Shown here piece by piece: positions 6,915 to 13,197 of a DNA stretch of 14,779 nucleotides. Each line of letters opens with the position of its first letter. Position 1 is the stretch's first letter. Where the stretch lies: positions 1 to 14,779 of the forward strand of contig CAUZSN010000073.1 of assembly GCA_963582345.1 (NCBI GenBank). The letters run 5' to 3'. Under the pieces are notes generated by a model. That model saw only the letters and a program-made list of their open reading frames with translations, searched no databases and had not been told where the DNA came from. The position numbers and the translations under genes are program-made. The DNA comes from CAUZSN01 sp963582345. GTDB lineage: Bacteria; Planctomycetota; Planctomycetia; Planctomycetales; Planctomycetaceae.

Positions 6915-7997
6915 TTACACGACAAAATTCGGAGGCGTCCGCCCAGCAATGCGGTAGACGTAGGCCATGATCTCCACGAACACTTCATAAAGATCCACCG
7001 GAATCGCTTGTCCAACTCGGACGGTCCCGTGCAGTACTTGGGCCAATTCCTTGCGTTCAATGATCGGCACGCTATGCTCAGCGGCGATGCGTTGGATGCG
7101 TTCGGTGATTTCTCCCATGCCTTTGGCCACGACGATAGGAGCCGACATTGTTTCGGGGTCGTACTTTATCGCGACAGCAATATGAGTCGGAGTGGTAATC
7201 ACGACGTCGGCGTCCTGGACTCGCTGCAATTCTTGGGCCTGAGCCAGTTTTCGGTGTGCGTCGCGTCGACGATGGCGGATCAACGAGTCTCCTTCCATGT
7301 TTTTTAGTTCTTCGCGGACTTCCTGTTTTGTCATTCGCAGATCGCGTTCGTGCTTCCATTTTTGAAAACTAAAATCTGCAAACCCCAAGACGATCAATGC
7401 CAGTGCCAGCAAGAATGCCAAATTCACAATCGACTCACCAATTCCCAGCAGAATGGCGCCCGGTTCTGTGACGATCATCGCTAGGAAGCCAGGTAACTGC
7501 GCCACGAAGAACCACGCAGCAATAGCGACCAATAGGATCAATTTCGCCAGACTAAAGCTCAGCCTGACCAACCCCTGAATTGACAAAATTCGCTTAACAC
7601 CTTCGATGGGGTTCAGCCGTGCTAGCTTGGGCTGAATGCTTTCCGGAGCGATCAGGAAGCCAACTTGTGAGATGTTGATAACCAGTGCAGTGGCCAACAT
7701 CGCCAACATCAATGGCAACACGCCAACAACCGCCCACTCAGCAATGTCCCAAAATTTCCGAGATGCTAGTCCGCAGTCTATTGTTGGCCAACCGGATTCG
7801 TACAGTGATCTGTGCATCAGCTCGGCAATCGAACGCGTCACCGTACTGCCCAAGAAATACATAACGGCAGCAGCGGCTAGCATGTGACCGGCAGCGTTCA
7901 AGTCGATGCTGCGCGCGACATTACCTTTTTGCCGCATTTCGGAGCGCCGGCGTTCTGTCGGTTGTTCCGTCCGATCACCAAATTCGTCGTTTGGCAT
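6915..7997 (-). CDS. flhB: Flagellar export-gate protein FlhB with altered self-cleavage motif (TPTH)
   Basis: FlhB is the membrane protein of the flagellar type III export apparatus that switches substrate class from rod/hook to filament proteins. The 360-residue product has the family start (DRTEQPTERRRSE), four membrane helices (about 37-54, 90-110, 150-168, 189-209), the amphipathic linker with MTKQEVREELKNMEGD (222-237) and a complete cytoplasmic domain. The NPTH motif, where Salmonella FlhB cuts itself after Asn269, here reads T269-P-T-H272 (codon ACT at 7191-7193, one base away from AAT). In Salmonella, replacing this Asn blocks cleavage and impairs switching. The rest of the domain (HIAVAIKYD, APIVVAKG, PIIERKELAQ) is well conserved. 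It starts 9 bases after fliR ends, as the last gene of the operon; flhA is not in the window. Confidence 0.96.
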   Translation of the reverse strand: MPNDEFGDRTEQPTERRRSEMRQKGNVARSIDLNAAGHMLAAAAVMYFLGSTVTRSIAELMHRSLYESGWPTIDCGLASRKFWDIAEWAVVGVLPLMLAMLATALVINISQVGFLIAPESIQPKLARLNPIEGVKRILSIQGLVRLSFSLAKLILLVAIAAWFFVAQLPGFLAMIVTEPGAILLGIGESIVNLAFLLALALIVLGFADFSFQKWKHERDLRMTKQEVREELKNMEGDSLIRHRRRDAHRKLAQAQELQRVQDADVVITTPTHIAVAIKYDPETMSAPIVVAKGMGEITERIQRIAAEHSVPIIERKELAQVLHGTVRVGQAIPVDLYEVFVEIMAYVYRIAGRTPPNFVV

Positions 7998-8006
7998 AAT
8001 GTGCGA

Positions 8007-8822
8007 TTACAATGACGATAATGCTATTCGAATCTCGTCGATAACTCTCGGGACGACATCGACGATTTCCATGGCCACGCCCGACAATGAGAGTGCGAGA
8101 ATCAGAAGACTGACTAACGCTCGAATAGAAAATCCAACGACTAGAATGTTGATTTGCGGAACCGTGTGCCCTAGAAATCCCATTGCCAATGCGACCAACG
8201 ACATTGTGGCGAGAAGCGGTGCGGCTAATTGAACGGCCAACACCAGCGACTGATGAACGATTCCACTCAGTAGATCGACTGTAGATGCCGAGATGGTAGC
8301 TTCTCCGACTGGAAACGTTTGAAACGTTTCCAGTAACGCCGATAGCATCAACACGTGCCCGCCAAATGGCTCCATGAGTAGAATGATTATCACACCAAAC
8401 CGGAACAGCAGCTGGCCACTAACTGAACCGACAATGTCCAAACTCGGACTAAAGACTTCACCCAGTGCCAGTCCGATTTGCTGGTCGATCAATTGTCCGG
8501 CCATTTGCAAACCGGACAGTATGGACATAACACCTAGTCCAATCGCAAATCCTAATGCCAATTCACCGAACGCAACCCACATGTAATCTAGCAACGTAGC
8601 GGGAAGTTGTGATGGAAAATGACTCGCGTTTACAGTCACAGCCGGCGTGATCAGCAGAGACAGTGCTACAGCCAACAAAATACGGACATTAATCGGAACA
8701 ACCGGTTGACCAAATACCGGACCGACGATCATCAGTCCGCTGATGCGTACCAGCACTAACGTGAACGAATAAAAGCTGATCATCGCCCAGTCCAAACCAT
8801 AGTGTAGTGTGAAATCAGCCAT
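8007..8822 (-). CDS. fliR: Flagellar export-gate protein FliR
   Basis: FliR is one of the core membrane proteins (FliPQR) of the flagellar type III export gate. From the ATG at 8822 it has 271 residues, near the family norm of about 260; a GTG at 8864 would give 285 and cannot be excluded, as neither has a clear ribosome binding site. Six or so hydrophobic segments run through the protein. Family landmarks are LVLVRISGLMIVGPVFG near the N-terminus, LGFAIGLGV, the GQLIDQQIGLALGEVFSP block, and a C-terminal FLGHTVPQINILVVGFSIR motif (GxxxxxxPQxNxxxxGFPxx in relatives, here with S instead of P). It lies between fliQ and flhB in conserved order. An exact 13-bp-arm palindrome lies inside the coding sequence at 8308-8334. 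Confidence 0.95.
   Translation of the reverse strand: MADFTLHYGLDWAMISFYSFTLVLVRISGLMIVGPVFGQPVVPINVRILLAVALSLLITPAVTVNASHFPSQLPATLLDYMWVAFGELALGFAIGLGVMSILSGLQMAGQLIDQQIGLALGEVFSPSLDIVGSVSGQLLFRFGVIIILLMEPFGGHVLMLSALLETFQTFPVGEATISASTVDLLSGIVHQSLVLAVQLAAPLLATMSLVALAMGFLGHTVPQINILVVGFSIRALVSLLILALSLSGVAMEIVDVVPRVIDEIRIALSSL
8308..8334. repeat. 27-bp perfect palindrome inside fliR
   Basis: Two exact 13-bp arms, ACTGGAAACGTTT and its reverse complement, surround a single central base. It also contains two copies of GAAACGTTT in tandem. In the fliR frame it encodes E-T-F-Q-T-F-P-V, so part of the symmetry follows from the TF-QTF repeat. The GAAACGTTTC core resembles LacI-family operator half-sites, but a regulatory role is unproven. 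Confidence 0.6.
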
Positions 8823-8878
8823 TCGGTCACTTGCGGGATTGGTGAGAAGCGTGTCCGCAGTCACATCGCATCGATGGG

Positions 8879-9145
8879 TTACAATGATGAGGGAATGTTT
8901 CGAAACAGACTTGTCGAATATTCGACCATCTGAGTTATGACCCAGGGCAGCACGTACAGCATGGCCAAGATCATCGCGATGATCTTGGGGACAAACGAGA
9001 TCGTCTGGTCCTGGATCTGTGTTACGGCCAGCAGGATGCTGATCGTCAAACCAACGACAACGGCCGTCAGCATGACAGGTGCGCCAATCTGCAGAGTCAA
9101 CATAATGGCGGCACGGCTCAATTCAACGGCCTGATCGGCGGTCAC
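8879..9145 (-). CDS. fliQ: Flagellar export-gate protein FliQ
   Basis: FliQ is a small two-helix subunit of the FliPQR export gate. I chose the GTG at 9145: AAGGA lies 9 bases upstream and the resulting 88-residue protein matches the usual 89. A TTG at 9178 would add 11 residues and take in the ribosome binding site. Helix 1 is APVMLTAVVVGLTISILLAV, the conserved loop is TQIQDQTISFVPKIIA (TQINExTLxFVPK in relatives), helix 2 is MILAMLYVLPWVITQM, and the tail ends in SLFRNIPSSL, like the LFxxIP ending of the family. It begins 47 bases after the fliP stop. Confidence 0.95.
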   Translation of the reverse strand: MTADQAVELSRAAIMLTLQIGAPVMLTAVVVGLTISILLAVTQIQDQTISFVPKIIAMILAMLYVLPWVITQMVEYSTSLFRNIPSSL

Positions 9146-9192
9146 GAATTCATTTCCTTGACATAGCGAGTCGGGCAACTAAGTCATACGAC

Positions 9193-10197
9193 TCAGCCAT
9201 ACGTCGACTGAACGCTTTGAAGCATCATACCGACAGTTAAGAACCAGCCGTTGATCAACACAAACAACAAAAGCTTAAAAGGAAGTGAAATCAGAACCGG
9301 TGGCAACATCATCATCCCCATACTGATCAAGATGGACGAGATGACCATATCGATGACAACAAAGGGCAAATAAATCTGGAACCCGATAATGAATGCGGTC
9401 TTTAATTCGCTCAACATAAAAGCCGGCAGTAACACGCTGAACGGTACTTCATTGAAGTTTTCAGGATCGCGGTCACTTTGGCCAGCTTCGGAATCCGGAT
9501 TGGGGCGTTGATATTCCAAAAGCATCCAGATCCCATCTTCGTTGCCGGTCTTATAAATCTGTTCGCTCATAAAACGCCGCAGCGGCTGTAAGGTGTTCTG
9601 CAGCACGCGCTTGAACGGTTCCTCTCCAGGCAACAGGCCGGGAATGGGCCGACCCATCGTATACGGAGCGATTCCCTGTTCATACGACTGCTGCCAAACC
9701 GGAGCCATTACCATAAACGTCAGAAAAAGACACAGTGCAATAATCACCTGATTCGGTGGTAATTGCTGTGTCCCCAGTGCTTGCCGCAACAAACCCAACA
9801 CAATTACGAAGCGAATGAAGCAGGTTGTCATGATCAGGATCGACGGAGCGAGACTCAGCAGCGTCAACAACAACATAATCTTCATCGTCGAAGGCAGACC
9901 TTGTGGCGACAGCGCATCGTTGACGGTGTCGAGAACTAAATTGCCGCCTTCAGACTTCGGTTGACCTGCAGCTTCGTCGGATTGTTGGGTTTGTCGTTTG
10001 CCTGTCAAATTTTCTAATGGCTGTGGAAGCGGCCGGATCACGGAACCCTGCTGGGCATACGTCGACTGCTGCGACAGTAGTATTTGTGCGAATACAAACG
10101 AAACGATCAGCCCGACACGTATCCAATTGCCGCGCGTGCACGCGTCGGGAAAACCTTCTAGATGCCAATCGCATCCGTCAAACATTGGTCTACCCAT
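9193..10197 (-). CDS. fliP: Flagellar export-gate protein FliP
   Basis: FliP forms the entrance ring of the flagellar type III export gate with FliQ and FliR. The 334-residue product is longer than the usual 245 because of an N-terminal extension. After a polar 25 residues comes a hydrophobic segment (about 27-42) ending near TYA-QQ, which could be a signal peptide, then a disordered linker to about 85. The core shows CFIRFVIVLGLLRQALGTQQ (from 126), PPNQVIIALCLFLTF, FMVMAPVW, a periplasmic loop with an inserted Asp/Glu/Pro-rich stretch (about 229-250), LLPAFMLSELKTAFIIGF (from 256) and SMGMMMLPPVLISLPFKL (292-309). The ATG at 10197 follows AAGGGAGG and overlaps the fliO stop by 8 bases, indicating coupling; an ATG four codons later is also possible. 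Confidence 0.96.
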   Translation of the reverse strand: MGRPMFDGCDWHLEGFPDACTRGNWIRVGLIVSFVFAQILLSQQSTYAQQGSVIRPLPQPLENLTGKRQTQQSDEAAGQPKSEGGNLVLDTVNDALSPQGLPSTMKIMLLLTLLSLAPSILIMTTCFIRFVIVLGLLRQALGTQQLPPNQVIIALCLFLTFMVMAPVWQQSYEQGIAPYTMGRPIPGLLPGEEPFKRVLQNTLQPLRRFMSEQIYKTGNEDGIWMLLEYQRPNPDSEAGQSDRDPENFNEVPFSVLLPAFMLSELKTAFIIGFQIYLPFVVIDMVISSILISMGMMMLPPVLISLPFKLLLFVLINGWFLTVGMMLQSVQSTYG

Positions 10198-10939
10198 GGC
10201 CTCCCTTCAAAGCTGTTTTCGAGCTCGATGACGACCCATAATTCGGCAACTTCGAAGCGGTCTGACCCTCTTGTGACGCGATCGGAAAATTCTCCGCATG
10301 CAGCGAGACATCTTCGACCGGACTTTGTCTAGCGAACATTTGACGGAAGGTCTGAACCATGCCCATGTCTTTTCCACTTTGGCGGCAAAGGCCCGCGAGG
10401 TAGTCCACTTCCACCGGATCGGTCACTTCGGCCAAAGTACTGAGTCCGTTCGGCGAGGAACCCACAACCAGTATGCGTGACCCACACCGTACGAGATGGA
10501 TTGCCTGCCGTTGGTCGATGTTTCGCCGTCCCAGGAAGTCAATTGCTTCTGGTGGGATCCCGCCAATCGCTATGCGCCCGTGCTTCTTCAAGAGTTTCGC
10601 CATCGCGAGGATTAGTAGGATGACGAAGCCAAGTGCGCCCAAAATTGACCATGCCGAGCCAGTCGGATCTGTTCTTTCCTGGTCGCCGGATTGACTGTTG
10701 CTGCTTCGCGGCCTCTTCAAAGGGGGCCACTGCGTACGAAAACTGCCATCTTGCGATTGGCCTTGTGAAACAGTACGTTCGCGGTCCAATCCGAAAAATG
10801 AATCGGATGCTGACCGTCCGTCCTCAGCCAACTGACCCGAGCGAGCCTCAGGCTGTTGCAATTGAGCAGCAACGGCCATCGGGAACAAACAGATTGCCAA
10901 ACCTACGATCACACACGAGAAGGAATTCACTCGGGTCAT
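10190..10939 (-). CDS. fliO: Flagellar biosynthesis protein FliO
   Basis: FliO is a small membrane protein that helps assemble the FliP ring. The 249-residue product has a signal peptide (residues 1-25, ending VAAQ), a polar Ser/Arg/Gln-rich external region of about 70 residues, one membrane helix (about 97-112, WSILGALGFVILLILAMAK), and then the cytoplasmic FliO domain with RRNIDQRQAIHLVRCGSRILVVGSS and LSTLAEVTDPVEVDYLAGLC. A further disordered tail of some 60 residues follows. AAAGGA 5 bases before the ATG supports the start. It sits between fliN (201-base gap) and fliP (8-base overlap), the usual order. FliO is poorly conserved, and identity rests on the domain pattern plus gene order. 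Confidence 0.9.
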   Translation of the reverse strand: MTRVNSFSCVIVGLAICLFPMAVAAQLQQPEARSGQLAEDGRSASDSFFGLDRERTVSQGQSQDGSFRTQWPPLKRPRSSNSQSGDQERTDPTGSAWSILGALGFVILLILAMAKLLKKHGRIAIGGIPPEAIDFLGRRNIDQRQAIHLVRCGSRILVVGSSPNGLSTLAEVTDPVEVDYLAGLCRQSGKDMGMVQTFRQMFARQSPVEDVSLHAENFPIASQEGQTASKLPNYGSSSSSKTALKGGHG

Positions 10940-10984
10940 TGAAATCCTTTCACGAACCCGGGCTAATCAAAGACTCAAGCACGA

Positions 10985-11012
10985 CAGGCTCTCAGCCTGC
11001 CGACTCGGCAGG
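10985..11012. repeat. Two overlapping hairpins in the fliN-fliO gap (REP-like)
   Basis: CAGGCT/AGCCTG (6-bp arms, 3-base loop) overlaps CCTGCCG/CGGCAGG (7-bp arms, 3-base loop), so the two stems are mutually exclusive. Palindromes built on CAGGCT..AGCCTG are, from memory, a common intergenic repeat type in planctomycete genomes. Neither stem is followed by a T-run in the direction of the operon, so a terminator is unlikely. Confidence 0.45.
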
Positions 11013-11140
11013 AAAAATGCCGACCTCACTTGTAAATCTGGATTGCTTGGAACAACTGTGTGCTAAAGGATGAAAAGTTGTCGAAGTATTTATTGAAAGA
11101 TTGATGTGTATGGGACAGATTCGCGCTTGAGAGAGGATAC

Positions 11141-11776
11141 TTACAAATCGTCTGGTGAGATGATTTCGGCGACTCGGACACAAAAGTTTTCGTTCAGTAC
11201 CACGATTTCACCGCGAGCGATAAGTCGGCTATTGACCAGAATATCCACTGGATCGCCGGCCAGTTTGTCAAGTGGAATAACCGAACCATTCTTCAATTTC
11301 AAGACTTCCTCGATCACCAATTTCGTTCGCCCCAACTCGATGCAGACATCGAGTTCGACGTCGTCGAGCACCTTGAGTCCGACGGAATTTGGAGTGTCTG
11401 GTAACTCCGCTTCGAACACTTGGAATTCATATGGCGTCGCGTTATTCAAATCCGCCGCCACCCCGCTCTGAGAATTTAGTTCGGGAGCAATTGCCGCGAC
11501 CAAGTCAACTTCAGCCTGATTCAAGAGTTGTTCAGTTTTCTGTGCCAGGGTATCACTCGCCGATCCACCGGCTGCATTTACTTTGTCGCTCTTATGAAAC
11601 AACTCTTCAAGTTTATCAGCAGTGCCCATTATTTCCGGCTGGCCTGCCGAACCGGATTGGTCGATGAAGTCGGAATCAAGCGCTGCGCCAGTTTCACTCA
11701 AGAACGGCATCTGGCTCGAAACCGGCTCTGAAACGTTTTTGTCCGAATTCCGAAGGTCATCGTTTGCGTCAGCCAC
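11141..11776 (-). CDS. fliN: Flagellar switch protein FliN (C-ring) with long N-terminal extension
   Basis: FliN forms the lower C-ring of the flagellar motor and docks the export ATPase complex. The 211-residue product starts at a GTG (11776), the only start codon after an in-frame TAG at about 11819; no strong ribosome binding site is seen. Residues 1 to about 130 are acidic, low in hydrophobics and probably disordered. The SpoA (FliN) domain fills the C-terminus: LDDVELDVCIELGRTKLVIEE, then SVIPLDKLAGDPVDILVN, LIARGEIVVLNENFCVRV and the ending AEIISP. All standard glycines and the LDK motif are intact. The gene reads first in a cluster fliN-O-P-Q-R-flhB. No fliM lies upstream; decayed fliL is found there instead. 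Confidence 0.94.
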   Translation of the reverse strand: MADANDDLRNSDKNVSEPVSSQMPFLSETGAALDSDFIDQSGSAGQPEIMGTADKLEELFHKSDKVNAAGGSASDTLAQKTEQLLNQAEVDLVAAIAPELNSQSGVAADLNNATPYEFQVFEAELPDTPNSVGLKVLDDVELDVCIELGRTKLVIEEVLKLKNGSVIPLDKLAGDPVDILVNSRLIARGEIVVLNENFCVRVAEIISPDDL

Positions 11777-11821
11777 GTCCGTACTCGCTGCTAAAACGTT
11801 TCTTTGTATCGTGTGCGGCTA

Positions 11822-12264
11822 CTATTCCGTGGTTTTGGAATCGTTGATTATGACTTTGCATTATGCAACTTTTCCGAAAACCTTTGTTCACCTCATTCAT
11901 GCATCAGCCGTTTGATGGTCGTCAAATTCGGATCTCTCAAATCATCCAAGATGGCGCTGCACGCCACCTTGACAATTTCCTGGCGAACCCGGACTTTGTG
12001 TACTTTGTTGGTGAGGTTGAATGAGTCAATTTCGACTTCGACCACATCGTTTTGCAAAGCCTCCTGAGTGTCCACGGCTTCTGATCATTCGCCCTGTTCC
12101 CGAGAAAATAAAATACGGCCGCTTCGCCGAACACCATTAGAACAAAATTTTTTCAACATGCCCCCGCGAAAATCGAATTTGCGCTTCGGTGCCGCAGTGA
12201 TATGGGCCTCGATTGGTTCTAATTCCGCGGTGGTCTGCTCTGCTAAATCTACATCGGTCGCCAT
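11822..12264 (-). pseudogene. fliL: Decayed fliL (flagellar basal-body-associated protein)
   Basis: No single frame spans this stretch, but joined minus-strand frames give a FliL-like protein. It begins at the ATG at 12264 (GGGGAAAG just upstream) with MATDVDLAEQ and a Lys/Arg-rich segment ending GGMLKKFCS. After a frameshift near 12138, beside an A6-T4 run, the membrane helix continues as MVFGEAAVFYFLG. A second shift near 12085 returns to the first frame: VVEVEIDSFNLTN, then, across an apparent internal deletion near 12000, VRVRQEIVKVACSAILDDL and RDPNLTTIKRLMHE. One extra base at about 11895 and another near 11881 lead into EVNK and VFGKVA, a stop, and CKVIINDSKTTE before TAG at 11822. The order of TM helix, acidic strand, DPxLxxIKRL helix and final strand is that of FliL. 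Several independent lesions beside intact genes argue for true decay rather than read error. Confidence 0.68.
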
Positions 12265-12321
12265 GAAACTTTCCCCGGTCGAAACAGTCATGTCAGTGAA
12301 AAGTCAGGCCTACTGGACCAT

Positions 12322-12640
12322 TTACAAAGTGGAATTGGACGAAGGGGAACGCGATATATAGGAATCTATCAAGAACACGTCAACCCGACGATTGCGCCTC
12401 TGTACTGCTTTCCCCCGCGTCAGGATACACAGTTCGGCATCCCCCGTGACACTGACTAGAAAACACAGTTTATCAATGCCTTTTTTAATCAAATATTGGA
12501 CCACATTATGTGGCTCGTTCGACCAATGGATGCAGCGGCTCATCAAATTGGCTGTCACGCGGTACCGGTTCGTCGAACGCGTGGTCGCAAATCAAGGAAC
12601 ACTCGTCGATGGAGTCGTCGGCAGCGTGCGGTCAGTTATG
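12322..12640 (-). pseudogene. motB: Decayed motB fragment (OmpA-like C-terminal domain of stator protein)
   Basis: Two minus-strand frames together resemble the peptidoglycan-binding end of MotB. The upstream frame (about 12633-12509) reads ICDHAFDEPVPRDSQFDE, aligning with the I-x-GHTDDxP region, and stops at a TAA at 12506-12508. The other frame carries on from about 12510 as HNVVQYLIKKGIDK, then VSVTGDAELCILT and RGKAVQRRNRRVDVFLID (the RNRRV motif at about 12397-12383) to a TGA/TAG-type stop at 12322. The expected GYGDxRP turn has become TGDAELC. No N-terminal membrane helix or start was found upstream. A motB-fliL order is common in flagellar clusters, which supports the assignment together with the fliL remnant that follows. 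Confidence 0.58.
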
Positions 12641-12794
12641 TTCCCTCCACCTGGTACTCTGGGAACGACCTATATGAGACCCTCGAAGTCGCTGCCAGTC
12701 GACAAGCATCCGCGCACTGGAATACTGGAGGTGACAGTCTCAATGACGGCACAACCTACACTCGACCATCCAACCCAAACAGGCGCTAAATTGA
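12641..12794. other. Non-coding stretch between the motB remnant and the + strand remnant
   Basis: No intact gene is present. A + strand frame covering 12392-12976 is mostly antisense to the motB remnant. Its segment at about 12700-12800 (TGILEVTV, then PTQTGAKLKVISQRYQ) has a loose likeness to TIGR03000-type planctomycete beta domains, too weak to call. Confidence 0.4.
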
Positions 12795-12941
12795 AAGTCA
12801 TTAGTCAAAGATATCAAAAGCCATTTCGACAAACTGCAGGGATATTTGGGAACCGATGGAGCCTGGCACTTCGAAACAAAACTGCTTTACCCGGGCATTC
12901 CGCACATTTACGACGTGAAATTCGAGACCGTGCACATCTAA
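12795..12941 (+). pseudogene. Possible 3' end of a decayed + strand gene, unknown
   Basis: After an in-frame TGA at 12792 the + strand frame runs 48 codons to TAA at 12939-12941. It reads like the end of a real protein, with VKDIKSHFDKLQGYLG, GAWHFETKLLYPGIPHIYDV and KFETVHI, and its codons mostly end in C or G like intact neighbours. No start codon or ribosome binding site precedes it, so if real it is a fragment. The antisense frame (12801-13001) is also open and hydrophobic, so the coding strand is uncertain. Confidence 0.27.
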
Positions 12942-13197
12942 ATCAAAATCGAGAAGAGACACGGCCGAACACTTGAAACCCAGGTTGAAAATAAAGACCA
13001 CTTGTTGGGTTCTCGCCGAGTGCGACTGATTCCGGGCCGAGCCACGAACCTGAAATTTTATTTCGTTAAGGTGCGGTATTAGGGCGTTCGCCTACCGTAA
13101 ACTGCTGGACACGCTTTCGGGCGTTGGCAACTCGAGAGGACAGCGTCGCGGCAAACGTGCTTGCATGTCGCTAATGACGAATGATTCACGGTGACCC
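12942..13197. other. Intergenic stretch downstream of mgtE
   Basis: Nothing supportable was found here: no homology, no strong inverted repeat followed by a T-run, and short stop-rich frames on both strands. Confidence 0.5.

Noticed and set aside
10633..11073. 146-codon + strand frame antisense to fliO
   Set aside because: It mirrors the fliO coding sequence and has no family features.
11822..12264. fliL lesions as sequencing errors
   Set aside because: At least four indels, a stop and an internal deletion are packed into about 440 bases, while neighbouring genes of several kilobases are error-free.
12392..12976. 194-codon + strand open frame as an intact gene
   Set aside because: Its first half is antisense to the motB-like remnant, has no ribosome binding site, and the translation is basic and low in family-like pattern; only a short later piece looks protein-like.
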